Shown: piece after piece, positions 1-8,365 of the stretch
Position numbering within the stretch: the first letter of the stretch is position 1
How the letters are laid out: every line of letters begins with the position of its first letter
Assembly: GCF_000340565.2 (NCBI RefSeq)
Contig: NZ_CP007203.1
Coordinates: 2,206,147 to 2,270,146, forward strand
Origin: Nodularia spumigena CCY9414
GTDB taxonomy: Bacteria > Cyanobacteriota > Cyanobacteriia > Cyanobacteriales > Nostocaceae
Direction: 5' to 3'
Length of the DNA stretch: 64,000 bases
Notes under the pieces: generated by a model
What the model saw: the letters and a program-made list of their open reading frames with translations, nothing else
Told to the model about the DNA's origin: nothing
Database searches by the model: none
Made by a program: the position numbers and the translations under genes

Positions 1-744
1 ACATCTACCATTCTCCGGACAAAATTTCAGAAACTGTGAATTGCATAAAAAAATCCCCCAACGGGTGTTAGCCAGTCAGGGGAGTTAGTTATCAGGGTGC
101 ATCTACTAATTTAATCTTCCTGGCACATCTACCATTCTCCGGACAAAATTTCAGAAACTGTGAATTGCACAAAAAAATCCCCCAACGGGTGTTAGCCAGT
201 CAGGGGAGTTAGTTATCAGGGTGCATCTACTAATTTAATCTTCCTGGCACATCTACCATTCTCCGGACAAAATTTCAGAAACTGTGAATTGCACAAAAAA
301 ATCCCCCAACGGGTGTTAGCCAGTCAGGGGAGTTAGTTATCAGGGTGCATCTACCAATTTAATCTTCCTGGTACATCTGCCATTCTCCGGACAAAATTTC
401 AGAAACTGTGAATTGCACAAAAAAATCCCCCAACGGGTGTTAGCCAGTCAGGGGAGTTAGTTATCAGGGTGCATCTACCAATTTAATCTTCCTGGCACAT
501 CTACCATTCTCCGGACAAAATTTCAGAAACTGTGAATTGCACAAAAAAATCCCCCAACGGGTGTTAGCCAGTCAGGGGAGTTAGTTATCAGGGTGCATCT
601 ACCAATTTAATCTTCCTGGCACATCTACCATTCTCCGGACAAAATTTCAGAAACTGTCAGAAACTGTGAATTGCACAAAAAAATCCCCCAACGGGTGTTA
701 GCCAGTCAGGGGAGTTAGTTATCAGGGTGCATCTACTAATAAAT
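1..744. repeat. 124-bp tandem repeat, six copies
   Basis: A 124-bp unit starts at 1, 125, 249, 373, 497 and 621 and is nearly identical in every copy, differing by a few C/T and A/G changes. The last copy has an extra 10-bp internal duplication of TCAGAAACTG near 650. Each unit contains a TCCCC...GGGGA inverted arm with flanking complementary bases, so an RNA from here would form a series of hairpins. The array begins at or before the window edge and ends about 170 bp before the CHAT gene at 915. Function unknown; the unit is too long and has no spacers, so it is not CRISPR. Confidence 0.95.
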
Positions 745-914
745 TTTTCTATGCAGGTGGGAGCTAATCCGGATAAACTTATAGCCAAGGGAGCAAAATA
801 ATTTAGTTGAGAAACATTCAGTAGCAGGATGCATCTAAGGTATCAGACGGAGCGAAAAATCGAATTGAAACTTTCGCGTTTCAAACTAGATTTAGGAGGC
901 GAACAGGAAAAGTT

Positions 915-3452
915 GTGACCCAGGAATTTCACATTTCCGTAACCCCAGTAGGGCAGAATGACTACTTGGTACGGACAGAACAAGTCGCGCCTGGGGTGCC
1001 ATTGGCAGAAGAACTGGTAACCTGGCCTGTAACTGAGTGGTTGGCATCTGCGGCACATTTAATGAATGACCCACTGAAATCGGTGTTACAGGGAGAAGCT
1101 ATGGCTAGAAACTCTGTAAATCTGGTGGAATTGGGACAGAAATTTTATAATGCACTGTTTCAAGGCACTCTCAGAGACAGTTGGATTACTGCCCAAGGTA
1201 TTGCCCAGAACCATCAACAAGTACTGCGGCTACGTTTGGGGCTAAAAGATATCAGGTTAGCGCGTCTGCCTTGGGAAGTGATGCACGCTGGCGATCGCCC
1301 CCTGGCGACTGGCCCTTATATTGCTTTTTCTCGCTATCAAACCGGAATGATGGCTGCATCTGGTTTGCCATCCAGAAACAGACCAACACTACCACAAACT
1401 GGTGGTGTGAAAGTCTTAATGGTGCTAGCTTCCCCTCCTGATCAGGTTCGCCTCGATTTACTCAAACAAGAAGCTATTAACCTCCAAGCTGAACTTCACC
1501 GTCAAACACCACAAACTGACGAAAGTGGCCATCATTTACCCGATATTGAACTAACCCTGCTAGATCAACCAGGGCGCGAAGAATTAACCCAAGCTTTAGA
1601 ACAAGGAAGATACCAAGTTGTACACTACTCCGGTCATAGTAACTTAGGGCCCAACGGTGGACAAATTTATCTTGTCAGTAGAAGAACTGGCTTAAGCGAA
1701 ACTCTGAGTGGTGATGATTTAGCAGGCTTGCTGGTTAACAATAATATTCAAATGGCTGTGTTTAATTCCTGTTGGGGAGCATATACAGCTACATCCGATT
1801 TGGTAGGGGATATGACGGGTGAACGTAACTTGACAGAAAGCCTAGTAAGGCGGGGCATTAGAGGCGTTTTGGCTATGTCCGAAAGAATCCCCGATGAAGT
1901 AGCCCTAACGTTGACACAATTGCTTTACCGCAACCTCAGCCAGGGATATCCTGTGGATTTGTGTGTCAGTCGGGTACGTCAGGGGTTAATTTCTGCTTAT
2001 GGTTCTCACCAGAGTTACTGGGCGTTACCCACTCTATATCTTCAACAAGATTTTGACGGTCGGCTATGTCCAGAAATATCTTCAAGTGCAAACTCACCCA
2101 ACGGGTATAGTCATAATCAGGCTTTGAGAACAAACCCCACTGCTATGTATTTTGCGACGGCAAATGATACTGAGATAGTTTTACCCATTGATGATATGAT
2201 TCCTTCGGGTTTAGGTCATGATTCTTCAGGGCTAGACTGGCTAGGTGAGGAGACTTGGGGCGATTTAGTTGATGAAATTGAGTATGATGACGACCCTCAC
2301 TATGCAGAAGATTCGGCTTTAGTTTCCGATTTATTTCGTCAGCTAGATCACCAAAAAGCAGCAAATGAGCAATTGCATCTGAATCGGGGAGTTGTGCAAC
2401 CGATGAAAGATTACCAATTTCAGGAATATTCGGCTGTTGAAGATGATGCTTCCCTGGATCAGGACGTAGACTTATGGGGAGAACCACCAGAAAAGGTCAC
2501 TGAAGCTACTGGAAATTCTACACAAGAGCAGAATAATCTCCGTTTAAGGATAACATCGTCACCAGTCCCATCAACTCCTAAACCCCGTACCCGTTATAAA
2601 CTGCGACCTATTGTCAGTATTGTGGGCGCAAGTGCATTAGCGGCGCTGACTCTAGGTTTCGCGTTCATGATTGGCTTGGGTTGGTGGAAGCAAAATCGAC
2701 AAGCCTTATTTGTACCGGAAATAGGTGATATTCCTACCGAGTCTCAAATCCGCCCCAATCAGCCAGAAATCGACATCAAACAGGCTGATACTGGAATTGT
2801 TACCGCTAAAGCTACAGAAAAATTAAGCCAGGGCGACTTGCAAGAAGGGCTGGTAGTGGTAGAAGAATTGCTGAATCGTGGTGCGCTGAGGGCGGCTTCA
2901 GCCGCCCTGAATTTAATTCCACAAAACCAACTTGATGATCCATCTGTTAACTTTTTTAAAGGGCGATTAGCATGGCAGTTTGTCCAGACTGGAAACAAAA
3001 AATACAGCATTGATGATGTCCGCCGTTATTGGCAAATTGCTGTAAAATCTCAGCCAGAATCGATTTTATATAATAATGCGTTGGGATTTGCTTACTATGC
3101 CGAAAATGATTTAAATCGAGCTAATAACTCTTGGTTTAAGGCTTTGGATTTAGCTCTCAAACAGCAAAATACTGCCTCTATTAAACCAGTAGCAATCAAT
3201 ACGGAATTGTCTGAGGAAGCTTTAACTTCCTATGCTGGATTAGCTCTGGGGCTATATAAATCTGCATATAATCAACCAGGGACGAGTAAACAAAAACAAT
3301 ATCTCAATGAAGCAATTAAGTTGAGACAAATGGTGATTACTAATCAGCCAGTGAATTTTCAGATAAATGAATTGAGTAAGAATTGGTTGTGGTCGGAAAA
3401 GGCGATCGCAGATTGGCGATCGCTCCTTCAGGCAAAAGGTGAGAAGATTTAA
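915..3452 (+). CDS. CHAT-domain protein with C-terminal TM and TPR-like region
   Basis: 845 residues, GTG start with AGGAGG at 894-899. The N-terminal half is a CHAT (caspase-like) domain: the catalytic His is in HYSGHSN (about residue 240) and the Cys in FNSCWGAY (about 286). An acidic, low-complexity linker (about 400-550) follows, then one membrane helix (about 565-590) and a C-terminal helical region with TPR-like spacing. This layout suggests a cytoplasmic protease domain tethered to the membrane with repeats on the other side. CHAT proteins are cysteine peptidases often used in conflict or regulated proteolysis; the substrate here is unknown. It stands alone, preceded by the 124-bp repeat array. 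Confidence 0.85.
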   Translation: MTQEFHISVTPVGQNDYLVRTEQVAPGVPLAEELVTWPVTEWLASAAHLMNDPLKSVLQGEAMARNSVNLVELGQKFYNALFQGTLRDSWITAQGIAQNHQQVLRLRLGLKDIRLARLPWEVMHAGDRPLATGPYIAFSRYQTGMMAASGLPSRNRPTLPQTGGVKVLMVLASPPDQVRLDLLKQEAINLQAELHRQTPQTDESGHHLPDIELTLLDQPGREELTQALEQGRYQVVHYSGHSNLGPNGGQIYLVSRRTGLSETLSGDDLAGLLVNNNIQMAVFNSCWGAYTATSDLVGDMTGERNLTESLVRRGIRGVLAMSERIPDEVALTLTQLLYRNLSQGYPVDLCVSRVRQGLISAYGSHQSYWALPTLYLQQDFDGRLCPEISSSANSPNGYSHNQALRTNPTAMYFATANDTEIVLPIDDMIPSGLGHDSSGLDWLGEETWGDLVDEIEYDDDPHYAEDSALVSDLFRQLDHQKAANEQLHLNRGVVQPMKDYQFQEYSAVEDDASLDQDVDLWGEPPEKVTEATGNSTQEQNNLRLRITSSPVPSTPKPRTRYKLRPIVSIVGASALAALTLGFAFMIGLGWWKQNRQALFVPEIGDIPTESQIRPNQPEIDIKQADTGIVTAKATEKLSQGDLQEGLVVVEELLNRGALRAASAALNLIPQNQLDDPSVNFFKGRLAWQFVQTGNKKYSIDDVRRYWQIAVKSQPESILYNNALGFAYYAENDLNRANNSWFKALDLALKQQNTASIKPVAINTELSEEALTSYAGLALGLYKSAYNQPGTSKQKQYLNEAIKLRQMVITNQPVNFQINELSKNWLWSEKAIADWRSLLQAKGEKI

Positions 3453-3453
3453 G

Positions 3454-4011
3454 CTAAGAAGCTGAGGACTGCAATTTTTCTAGTTGCGCCAAAACTTCTG
3501 TACTGTGGACTGATGGGTTGACTTTCACAAAAGTTTCACGCAAAATTCCTTCGGGATCAATGATAAAACTATGGCGCATGGATACAACACCGATCCAAGA
3601 ACCATAAGCTTTACTCACCTCCCCAGTGGTATCAGCTAATAGGGGAAATTTTAGCCCCTCTGAATCACAAAATTCGGCGTGGGAATCAATATCATCTGCA
3701 CTCACACCAATAATCTGAACGTTTTTTTCTATGTATTTCGGTAAGTCTTGCTGAAAACGACGAGCTTCAATGGTGCAACCAGAGGTAAAGTCTTTGGGAT
3801 AAAAATAGAGAACTACCCACTTACCCCGCCAGTCAGAGAGGGAAATTTTGCCCTTACCTGTGTTGGTGGGTAAAGTAAACTCTGGTGCTGGCTGATTGAT
3901 TGCCGGCAGTTTACCACCCATAGCATCAGCAGCCGGGGTAAAATGCAACCAACTGATGACAGCAAAACAGCTGACAAGTAATATATTTAAAAAATTGCGC
4001 CGAGAAATCAT
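3454..4011 (-). CDS. peroxiredoxin, PrxQ/BCP type, Tat-exported
   Basis: Thiol peroxidase that reduces hydrogen peroxide and alkyl hydroperoxides. I chose the ATG at 4011, which gives a protein beginning MISRRNFLN: a twin-arginine signal followed by a hydrophobic stretch, so the enzyme is predicted to be folded in the cytoplasm and exported to the periplasm or thylakoid lumen. The peroxidatic Cys is in YPKDFTSGCT. Classical PrxQ has a resolving Cys five residues later; here that position is Arg (CTIEAR). Another Cys lies about 35 residues downstream (AEFCDSEG) and may replace it. Convergent with the CHAT gene, whose stop is one base away, and just downstream of sipA on the same strand. Confidence 0.9.
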   Translation of the reverse strand: MISRRNFLNILLVSCFAVISWLHFTPAADAMGGKLPAINQPAPEFTLPTNTGKGKISLSDWRGKWVVLYFYPKDFTSGCTIEARRFQQDLPKYIEKNVQIIGVSADDIDSHAEFCDSEGLKFPLLADTTGEVSKAYGSWIGVVSMRHSFIIDPEGILRETFVKVNPSVHSTEVLAQLEKLQSSAS

Positions 4012-4043
4012 GGTGCAAACCAAAATGACAACTTTACATAAGT

Positions 4044-4310
4044 TTACATTTGTTCGTTACCTTCTTCTGCTTCCAAGTTAGATTCAGGTGGTGTATCTGT
4101 GCTTTCAATATATTGGCTATCTAAGAGAAATTTGCCTTTCGCAAAGTGTATACCCCAATATCCTCCAGGACGACGATCTAGGACTGTTCCCTCTTCCCCA
4201 ATAGAAATTACATCTGGGGGGCGTAACATGGGCATGGGATCTGCGGTTTTGACGTAGGTTGGTAGTGCGATCACTCTGACTTTACTACCAATGGCGAATT
4301 CTTGAGACAT
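4044..4310 (-). CDS. sipA: SipA-like regulatory protein (DUF3148)
   Basis: 88 residues. The pattern GSKVRVIALPTYVKT, PMPMLRPPDVISIGEEGTVL and RRPGGYWGIHF matches my recollection of SipA, the small SH3-fold partner of the cyanobacterial histidine kinase NblS (Hik33), which tunes light and stress signalling. The family is normally about 75-90 residues, so this copy is full length; its last 15 or so residues are an acidic tail. It lies 33 bp upstream of the peroxiredoxin start in the same direction and may be co-transcribed with it. It is usually a chromosomal gene, which argues that this end of the window is chromosome. Confidence 0.82.
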   Translation of the reverse strand: MSQEFAIGSKVRVIALPTYVKTADPMPMLRPPDVISIGEEGTVLDRRPGGYWGIHFAKGKFLLDSQYIESTDTPPESNLEAEEGNEQM

Positions 4311-4481
4311 TTTAGATTAACTTAGGAGTTTTACTAACTCATAACTCATAACTCCTAATTTTTACTAGGTGTGGGGCTAATTTTTTATTGGGTGTGTGGG
4401 AAATAGGAAAGGGGATGGCATGATTTCCCCTGATTCCTGATTCTGCAAGCAGCCTGTTAAAAATAGTTGCGGATAAAAAGT

Positions 4482-4970
4482 TTATTGGGAATTACGTTGC
4501 TGACGGCGCGAGCGCATATTTTGTCGCATTTCCTGCATTTGTTGACGCTGTTCGGGAGTCAAAACTGCTAACATCTGTTCTTTAGAGGCTTCCCGAATTT
4601 GACGCATTTGGGTTTTCTGTTCTTCACTCAGATTTAAGTTAGCCCAACCCTTTTTTCCTCTTTGTCCTTGTCCTGCTTGTGGTTGACCTTGACGTGCTTC
4701 TTTTGCAGCTTGCAATGTTGCTTTTTGTTCTGGGGTGAGAATTGCCTCGATTTGGGCGCGAGTATTGCTTTTAATGGTCTGCATTTCAGCTTTTTGGGTA
4801 TCTGTTAAATTTAAGCCTTGCCAAGCACCTTTTTGACCTCTTTCGTTTTTGGGCATTTGTGCCAGTTGTAGAGGTGAAGAGGATCTCATTTGTGCTTGAA
4901 CAGCAACAGGTATTGCAGTTACAGTTAAGGCGATCGCTCCAGCGAGCAGTGATAATGGTTTGAGTTTCAT
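4482..4970 (-). CDS. Spy/CpxP-like periplasmic protein (LTxxQ repeats)
   Basis: 162 residues from the ATG at 4970. I preferred this start because it opens directly into a Sec signal peptide (MKLKPLSLLAGAIALTVTA, cleavage probably after VQA). The mature part carries the LTxxQ-type motifs LTDTQK, LTPEQKATLQ, LSEEQK and LTPEQRQQMQ and is Gln, Arg and Lys rich with little hydrophobic core, like Spy and CpxP, which are ATP-independent periplasmic chaperones or stress sensors. It is transcribed away from a truncated sensor kinase across a shared 235-bp region, an arrangement often seen for envelope-stress two-component systems. Confidence 0.8.
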   Translation of the reverse strand: MKLKPLSLLAGAIALTVTAIPVAVQAQMRSSSPLQLAQMPKNERGQKGAWQGLNLTDTQKAEMQTIKSNTRAQIEAILTPEQKATLQAAKEARQGQPQAGQGQRGKKGWANLNLSEEQKTQMRQIREASKEQMLAVLTPEQRQQMQEMRQNMRSRRQQRNSQ

Positions 4971-5044
4971 AGTTGATTTCGTGTAGTTTCCTGGTTGGAT
5001 GTCACCATCATAAGAAATCCCCAATCACACTGACATGAGCATAA

Positions 5045-5078
5045 AGTCACGATTACACCCATGACTTTAGTCACGATT
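5045..5078. promoter_or_regulatory. direct repeat AGTCACGATT x2 in divergent promoter
   Basis: AGTCACGATT occurs at 5045-5054 and again at 5069-5078 (24 bp apart, start to start), between the divergent Spy-like gene and the kinase fragment. Spacing of about two helical turns is usual for response-regulator sites. No regulator is present nearby, so the role is inferred. Confidence 0.35.
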
Positions 5079-5205
5079 CATTACCGAAAATTGTCATTGG
5101 TAATTACATATAAATTACTCTATAGATAGAAAATAAATTTGGGTTGATGAAATTGAATATCAACCAAAATCTCTAGTATCCCCAAAAATAAACATCTCAA
5201 ATTCC

Positions 5206-5615
5206 ATGAGTCGTCCTATTCAATTTAACAATCATCCTTTTCGATTTTTGCTGTATTTGGAGTGGGTATTATTAGCGATCGCGGTTTTTACAGCTGCCCT
5301 ATCATCTCCTTCCCCACGCTTTAATGCCAGGTTCCCAGAACTGACTATTTTTAGTCTGATTATTTTTGGGATCATGGGTTTAAGATTACCCACCAGTAAC
5401 TATTTAAATAAATTAACCTATACAGCCTGCCAAATTTTATTGATTGTCACAACAGGATTTTTTGGGGGAAGAATTGCTAGGTTATTCCCCTTTCTCTATA
5501 TAATTTTAGTAACTCGTAGTTGCCTAATTTTCAAATTGCCTGGACGGTTGTTAGTTACCAGTATATCATTTAGTTTATTTTTGCTCACACTCAGATATCG
5601 TTTATTTAAATCGCC
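5206..5615 (+). pseudogene. sensor histidine kinase, N-terminal membrane part only
   Basis: The reading frame starts at ATG 5206 and runs through about 136 native residues before entering IS DNA at 5616; the frame then ends in IS sequence at 5697. The residues resemble the N-terminal hydrophobic domain of NarL-type cyanobacterial sensor kinases: an opening such as PIQFNNHPFRFLLYLEW, LPTSNYLNK, and FPFLYIILVTRSCLIFKLPGR, with four or more membrane segments. The HisKA/HATPase part and the partner regulator are missing on the far side of the insertion, so the gene is dead and DNA has been lost here. Likely former partner of the Spy-like gene. Confidence 0.75.
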
Positions 5616-6260
5616 GGCTCTTTCTCTTGTTTGCCACGATATTTTCGTTTCCAATAAACTGCTAAATTACAACGACCAAACCCTTTATTTTGTGTGAGAT
5701 TGACATCAGGATAAAATCGGCGGTCACCGGGAGAAAGTGGAATCGTATGTAGCGGTTGAAAATCTTGCCTTTTTTTCCGAAAAGTAGTGTCCTTTTTTTG
5801 TCGAAAAACATACTTTAAACCTTGACGGTGCAACCAACTGGCTAATTCAATCCCATGAAATTCTCTATCCCCAATCACCACTAATTGATAATGTTTCAAG
5901 AGCCGGATTACCGTAAGTGACGACGACGGCTATTTTGTTGTATTGGTAAAGGTATAGTAGCAGCCAATCTTTCTATTTTTACTTGTTTCTGACTTTGTAG
6001 CAACCATACCAGCATTTTTAGAGTAATTAATTGTGTACGGCTGAGGTACTTGGATAGGATTGGTTGATAGAATGAGGGTAACATTTATTTCGGGTCTTGT
6101 TAATTTGACGAGACCATTCTTTTTTACCATCAAACTGTCCCTCTTAATTAGCTGTCTAATAACCACATAGTATTGTCAATAAGAACCGTTTTTTTTGAGA
6201 GGGTCTGTTACTTCAATCCCTCTGGGAGTAATACTTTTACCATTTTTGTCGCCCCCTCAA
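5616..6260 (-). mobile_element. IS4-family element, internally deleted remnant
   Basis: Near-identical to 26547-27438 of the full copy, in the same orientation. The outer end (TTGAGGGGGCGACAAA as reverse complement) is at 6245-6260. Two parts are missing: everything beyond position 26547 of the full copy, and about 247 bp inside the transposase (the join is at about 5914, equivalent to skipping 26845-27091). The surviving C-terminal piece encodes VIGDREFHG, the second catalytic Asp region. At the codon where the full copy has TAG, this copy has TTG (Leu), so it keeps the ancestral base. Confidence 0.9.
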
Positions 6261-6390
6261 CTAATTCTTATTAAGCCTCTTTCTTCTTAATTTAGTTTAG
6301 TTCTTATGTACTACTTTAGCGCTCTTTTCTTGATGTGTGACAGTTGAGGGTGCGGAATGTGGGTTAATATCTACTGCTTTGACATCTAAC

Positions 6391-6600
6391 TTATTTGCCT
6401 AGACTCTGGCGAAATGCTTGATGTCCTGTAAAACGCGATCGCGTTTTACAGGACATCAAAGCCTGCTCAATTGCATCCTGTTGTTTATCTTTAGTCAAAT
6501 ACTGTGGTAATTGGATGTAAAAGCGGCTTTTGCAAGTAATCATTACCTGTTTTACATCGGCTGACTCTACCTGCAACATTAAGCGGCGGACTCGATACAT
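6391..6600 (-). CDS. small hypothetical protein, coupled to upstream Rpn gene
   Basis: 69 residues from the ATG at 6600. That ATG overlaps the TGA of the upstream nuclease gene (TGATG), a normal translational coupling, which is my main reason for believing it. The sequence (core KSRFYIQLPQYLTK) resembles no family I know. A 42-bp perfect palindrome lies near the 3' end and encodes part of the C-terminus, so the tail may be acquired sequence. Confidence 0.45.
   Translation of the reverse strand: MYRVRRLMLQVESADVKQVMITCKSRFYIQLPQYLTKDKQQDAIEQALMSCKTRSRFTGHQAFRQSLGK
6418..6459. repeat. 42-bp perfect palindrome centred on HIP1-like core
   Basis: Arms TTGATGTCCTGTAAAACGCG and its exact reverse complement meet at the centre of CGCGATCGCG. 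There is no loop, so it would extrude as a cruciform or fold as a long RNA hairpin. It lies inside the 3' part of the small gene at 6391-6600. Possibly a terminator or a small palindromic mobile repeat. Confidence 0.85.
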
Positions 6601-7550
6601 CACCTTAACCAAAACCTTAAATCTTCCACATTCGAGAAATCTAACAACGCCTCACTCAAATCTTCTAACTGCGCCAGCTTTAATTCCCGCACTTGCGCCT
6701 CAATTCCCGGTTCAACTTTTCCCAACTTCCGCTTAAGCAAACGAATCACAATAGAAACTTCTCCCTCTCGTTTCCCCCGCTCAATTCCCTGCTCAATCCC
6801 TTGCTCAATCCCCTGCTCAATTCCTTGTTCAATCCCTTTTTGCATCCAACTGGTGACAATCTGCATAACTTCCTCCCGTGCTTCTGGTTCAATCCTACCA
6901 AGTTCTTCTTGAAAAGATTGCTCCTCCGATGCTGTAAGATTTAAATAGGTATCCACAAAACCCGAAATTAACTGCATTTTCGCAGGGTCTAACCGCAGTG
7001 TCACCAATAACCGCAGACACTCGGACTTAACTTTGGGACGGTCTGCTGGTGCAATCTGCATTTTTGCCATCAGCGCACTAGCGACTGGGTTTGCTTGTCC
7101 CAGATAGTCGCGCCAATTGAATTGATTTAGTTGAATAACCCGATAATTAAATTTTAACACCTCAAATTGGGGAAATTCTACTTTAAATTGAGTTGCAGCA
7201 GCTTGCTTTGGTTGGTCATAAGAAAACACCACAATCGGATAAATTGGCAAATCGTACTTTTCATATAAACGCGCAAAATAGCGAAACATTCGTTTACCAA
7301 AATTTGCTTGTGCTGTGGCTTGGTTCTCTACATGAATCAAAAAATAAGATGGTTGACCACGGAACTGTACTTGGACAAGTAAATCCGCTTCATAATGTTC
7401 TCCGGCTGTTACGTCTGTAAATACTTCCTTATCCAAAAACACTAAAGTATTTGGTTCTATATAAGAGATTACATCCGGTACAAATAACTCAATAAACTCC
7501 ATAAAAAAAGTTGAAATGAGTTCTTTAAATAAACGGTCATGATCAATCAT
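6600..7550 (-). CDS. Rpn-type PD-(D/E)XK nuclease / putative transposase (DUF4351-like)
   Basis: 316 residues. The N-terminal half resembles recombination-promoting nuclease (Rpn) proteins: DRLFKELI at the start, EADLLVQVQF with the metal-binding Asp, and FLIHVENQ with the Glu-x-Gln of the PD-(D/E)XK core. Near residue 240 there are four IEQGIEQG-type repeats, encoded by a 12-bp DNA unit at about 6779-6838, forming a long helix before a C-terminal DUF4351-like domain (LLKRKLGKVEPGIEAQVREL). Rpn proteins cut DNA without sequence specificity and promote RecA-independent recombination; they are abundant in Nostoc. The repeated codons are a likely site of copy-number change. Confidence 0.78.
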   Translation of the reverse strand: MIDHDRLFKELISTFFMEFIELFVPDVISYIEPNTLVFLDKEVFTDVTAGEHYEADLLVQVQFRGQPSYFLIHVENQATAQANFGKRMFRYFARLYEKYDLPIYPIVVFSYDQPKQAAATQFKVEFPQFEVLKFNYRVIQLNQFNWRDYLGQANPVASALMAKMQIAPADRPKVKSECLRLLVTLRLDPAKMQLISGFVDTYLNLTASEEQSFQEELGRIEPEAREEVMQIVTSWMQKGIEQGIEQGIEQGIEQGIERGKREGEVSIVIRLLKRKLGKVEPGIEAQVRELKLAQLEDLSEALLDFSNVEDLRFWLR

Positions 7551-7636
7551 GGCTCATATCCCAACTCTTGCAAAAATCCTAACATCTTCACCTCAGCTTT
7601 ATCCCGTTTTTCTATTAGCCTACGCTATTTATCTAA

Positions 7637-7744
7637 TTTACCAACGGGAAAGAAATCACGGTAGATATTGCATGGCGTTGGGAATGGGAACGAGTGTTAG
7701 AATATGCCAGCAGTCAGGCTGATCAAGCTACTCCTCCCGATTAA
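7637..7744 (+). pseudogene. short remnant reading frame, 35 codons, no start
   Basis: After a TAA at 7634 the frame reads TNGKEITVDIAWRWEWERVL and on to a stop at 7742-7744. The composition looks protein-like but there is no start codon and no longer frame upstream, so at most it is the 3' end of a lost gene. It overlaps the tail of the convergent gene at 7728. Confidence 0.22.
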
Positions 7745-8300
7745 CCAGCACCCCATCCACACACGCAATTCCCCACTGTAAAAACTTCGCCAAAAGCTTC
7801 TTGATCACGATTTGCAAAGCAGGATCATCATTCCAGCACTCGTAAAGAAACTCAAAATCAGGTTTTTCCCCAAGTATCTCTGCCATCTTTAATTTGTCCA
7901 TCCGTTTTGGTCGTGCTTTTAATCGGGTTACGATGCCTTCACTCGACCATTTTTCATTATTGTGGTCAGGTGCGGCGGAAAGAGTGTGCTGATGATGAGT
8001 TGTGTTCTCATCGCCCGGAACCTTGTTTTCACCTATCAACGTAGTTTGTTCATTTTGGGCAACGGGCGCGGCGGAATAAGTGCCTTCTCTACGAGACGCT
8101 GCGCGAACATGACAATCTTTCGGCTCAACATCACAATTTTGGTTTTCTCCCTCCAAAAAAGCAGATTCGCCCTGTACAGCATCCACAAGCGCCAGCGATG
8201 TGCAGTCCGTTACCGTAGGTAACTCTTCTTGTTTTTCTTCCACGCCCTCAACAATCTGAGGCGATGCACCCCCCAAGGGTGCAATCGCCGTCTCCTCCAC
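7728..8300 (-). CDS. hypothetical protein with in-frame palindromic repeat
   Basis: 190 residues, not recognised. The first 120 or so are acidic and low in complexity, probably disordered. The C-terminal 65 (from RLKARPKRMDKLKMAEIL to VLVNREE) look folded and are Lys and hydrophobic rich. At 8082-8107 the gene carries a small repeat (reverse complement begins GTTCGCGCAGCGTCTCG) that I recognise as a common dispersed repeat of Nostoc genomes; it encodes the insert VRAASRREGTYSAAP. Downstream of, and in the same direction as, the ParB-like gene at 8366, so possibly the same plasmid-maintenance unit. Confidence 0.55.
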   Translation of the reverse strand: MEETAIAPLGGASPQIVEGVEEKQEELPTVTDCTSLALVDAVQGESAFLEGENQNCDVEPKDCHVRAASRREGTYSAAPVAQNEQTTLIGENKVPGDENTTHHQHTLSAAPDHNNEKWSSEGIVTRLKARPKRMDKLKMAEILGEKPDFEFLYECWNDDPALQIVIKKLLAKFLQWGIACVDGVLVNREE

Positions 8301-8365
8301 TATGATTGCGAGGTTGGATATTCATATTTATTTGTCTAAAAAATTACTGGCAAGGGTAAAACTAG

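Noticed and set aside
1-744. Possible CRISPR array
   Set aside because: Units are 124 bp and contiguous, with no variable spacers.
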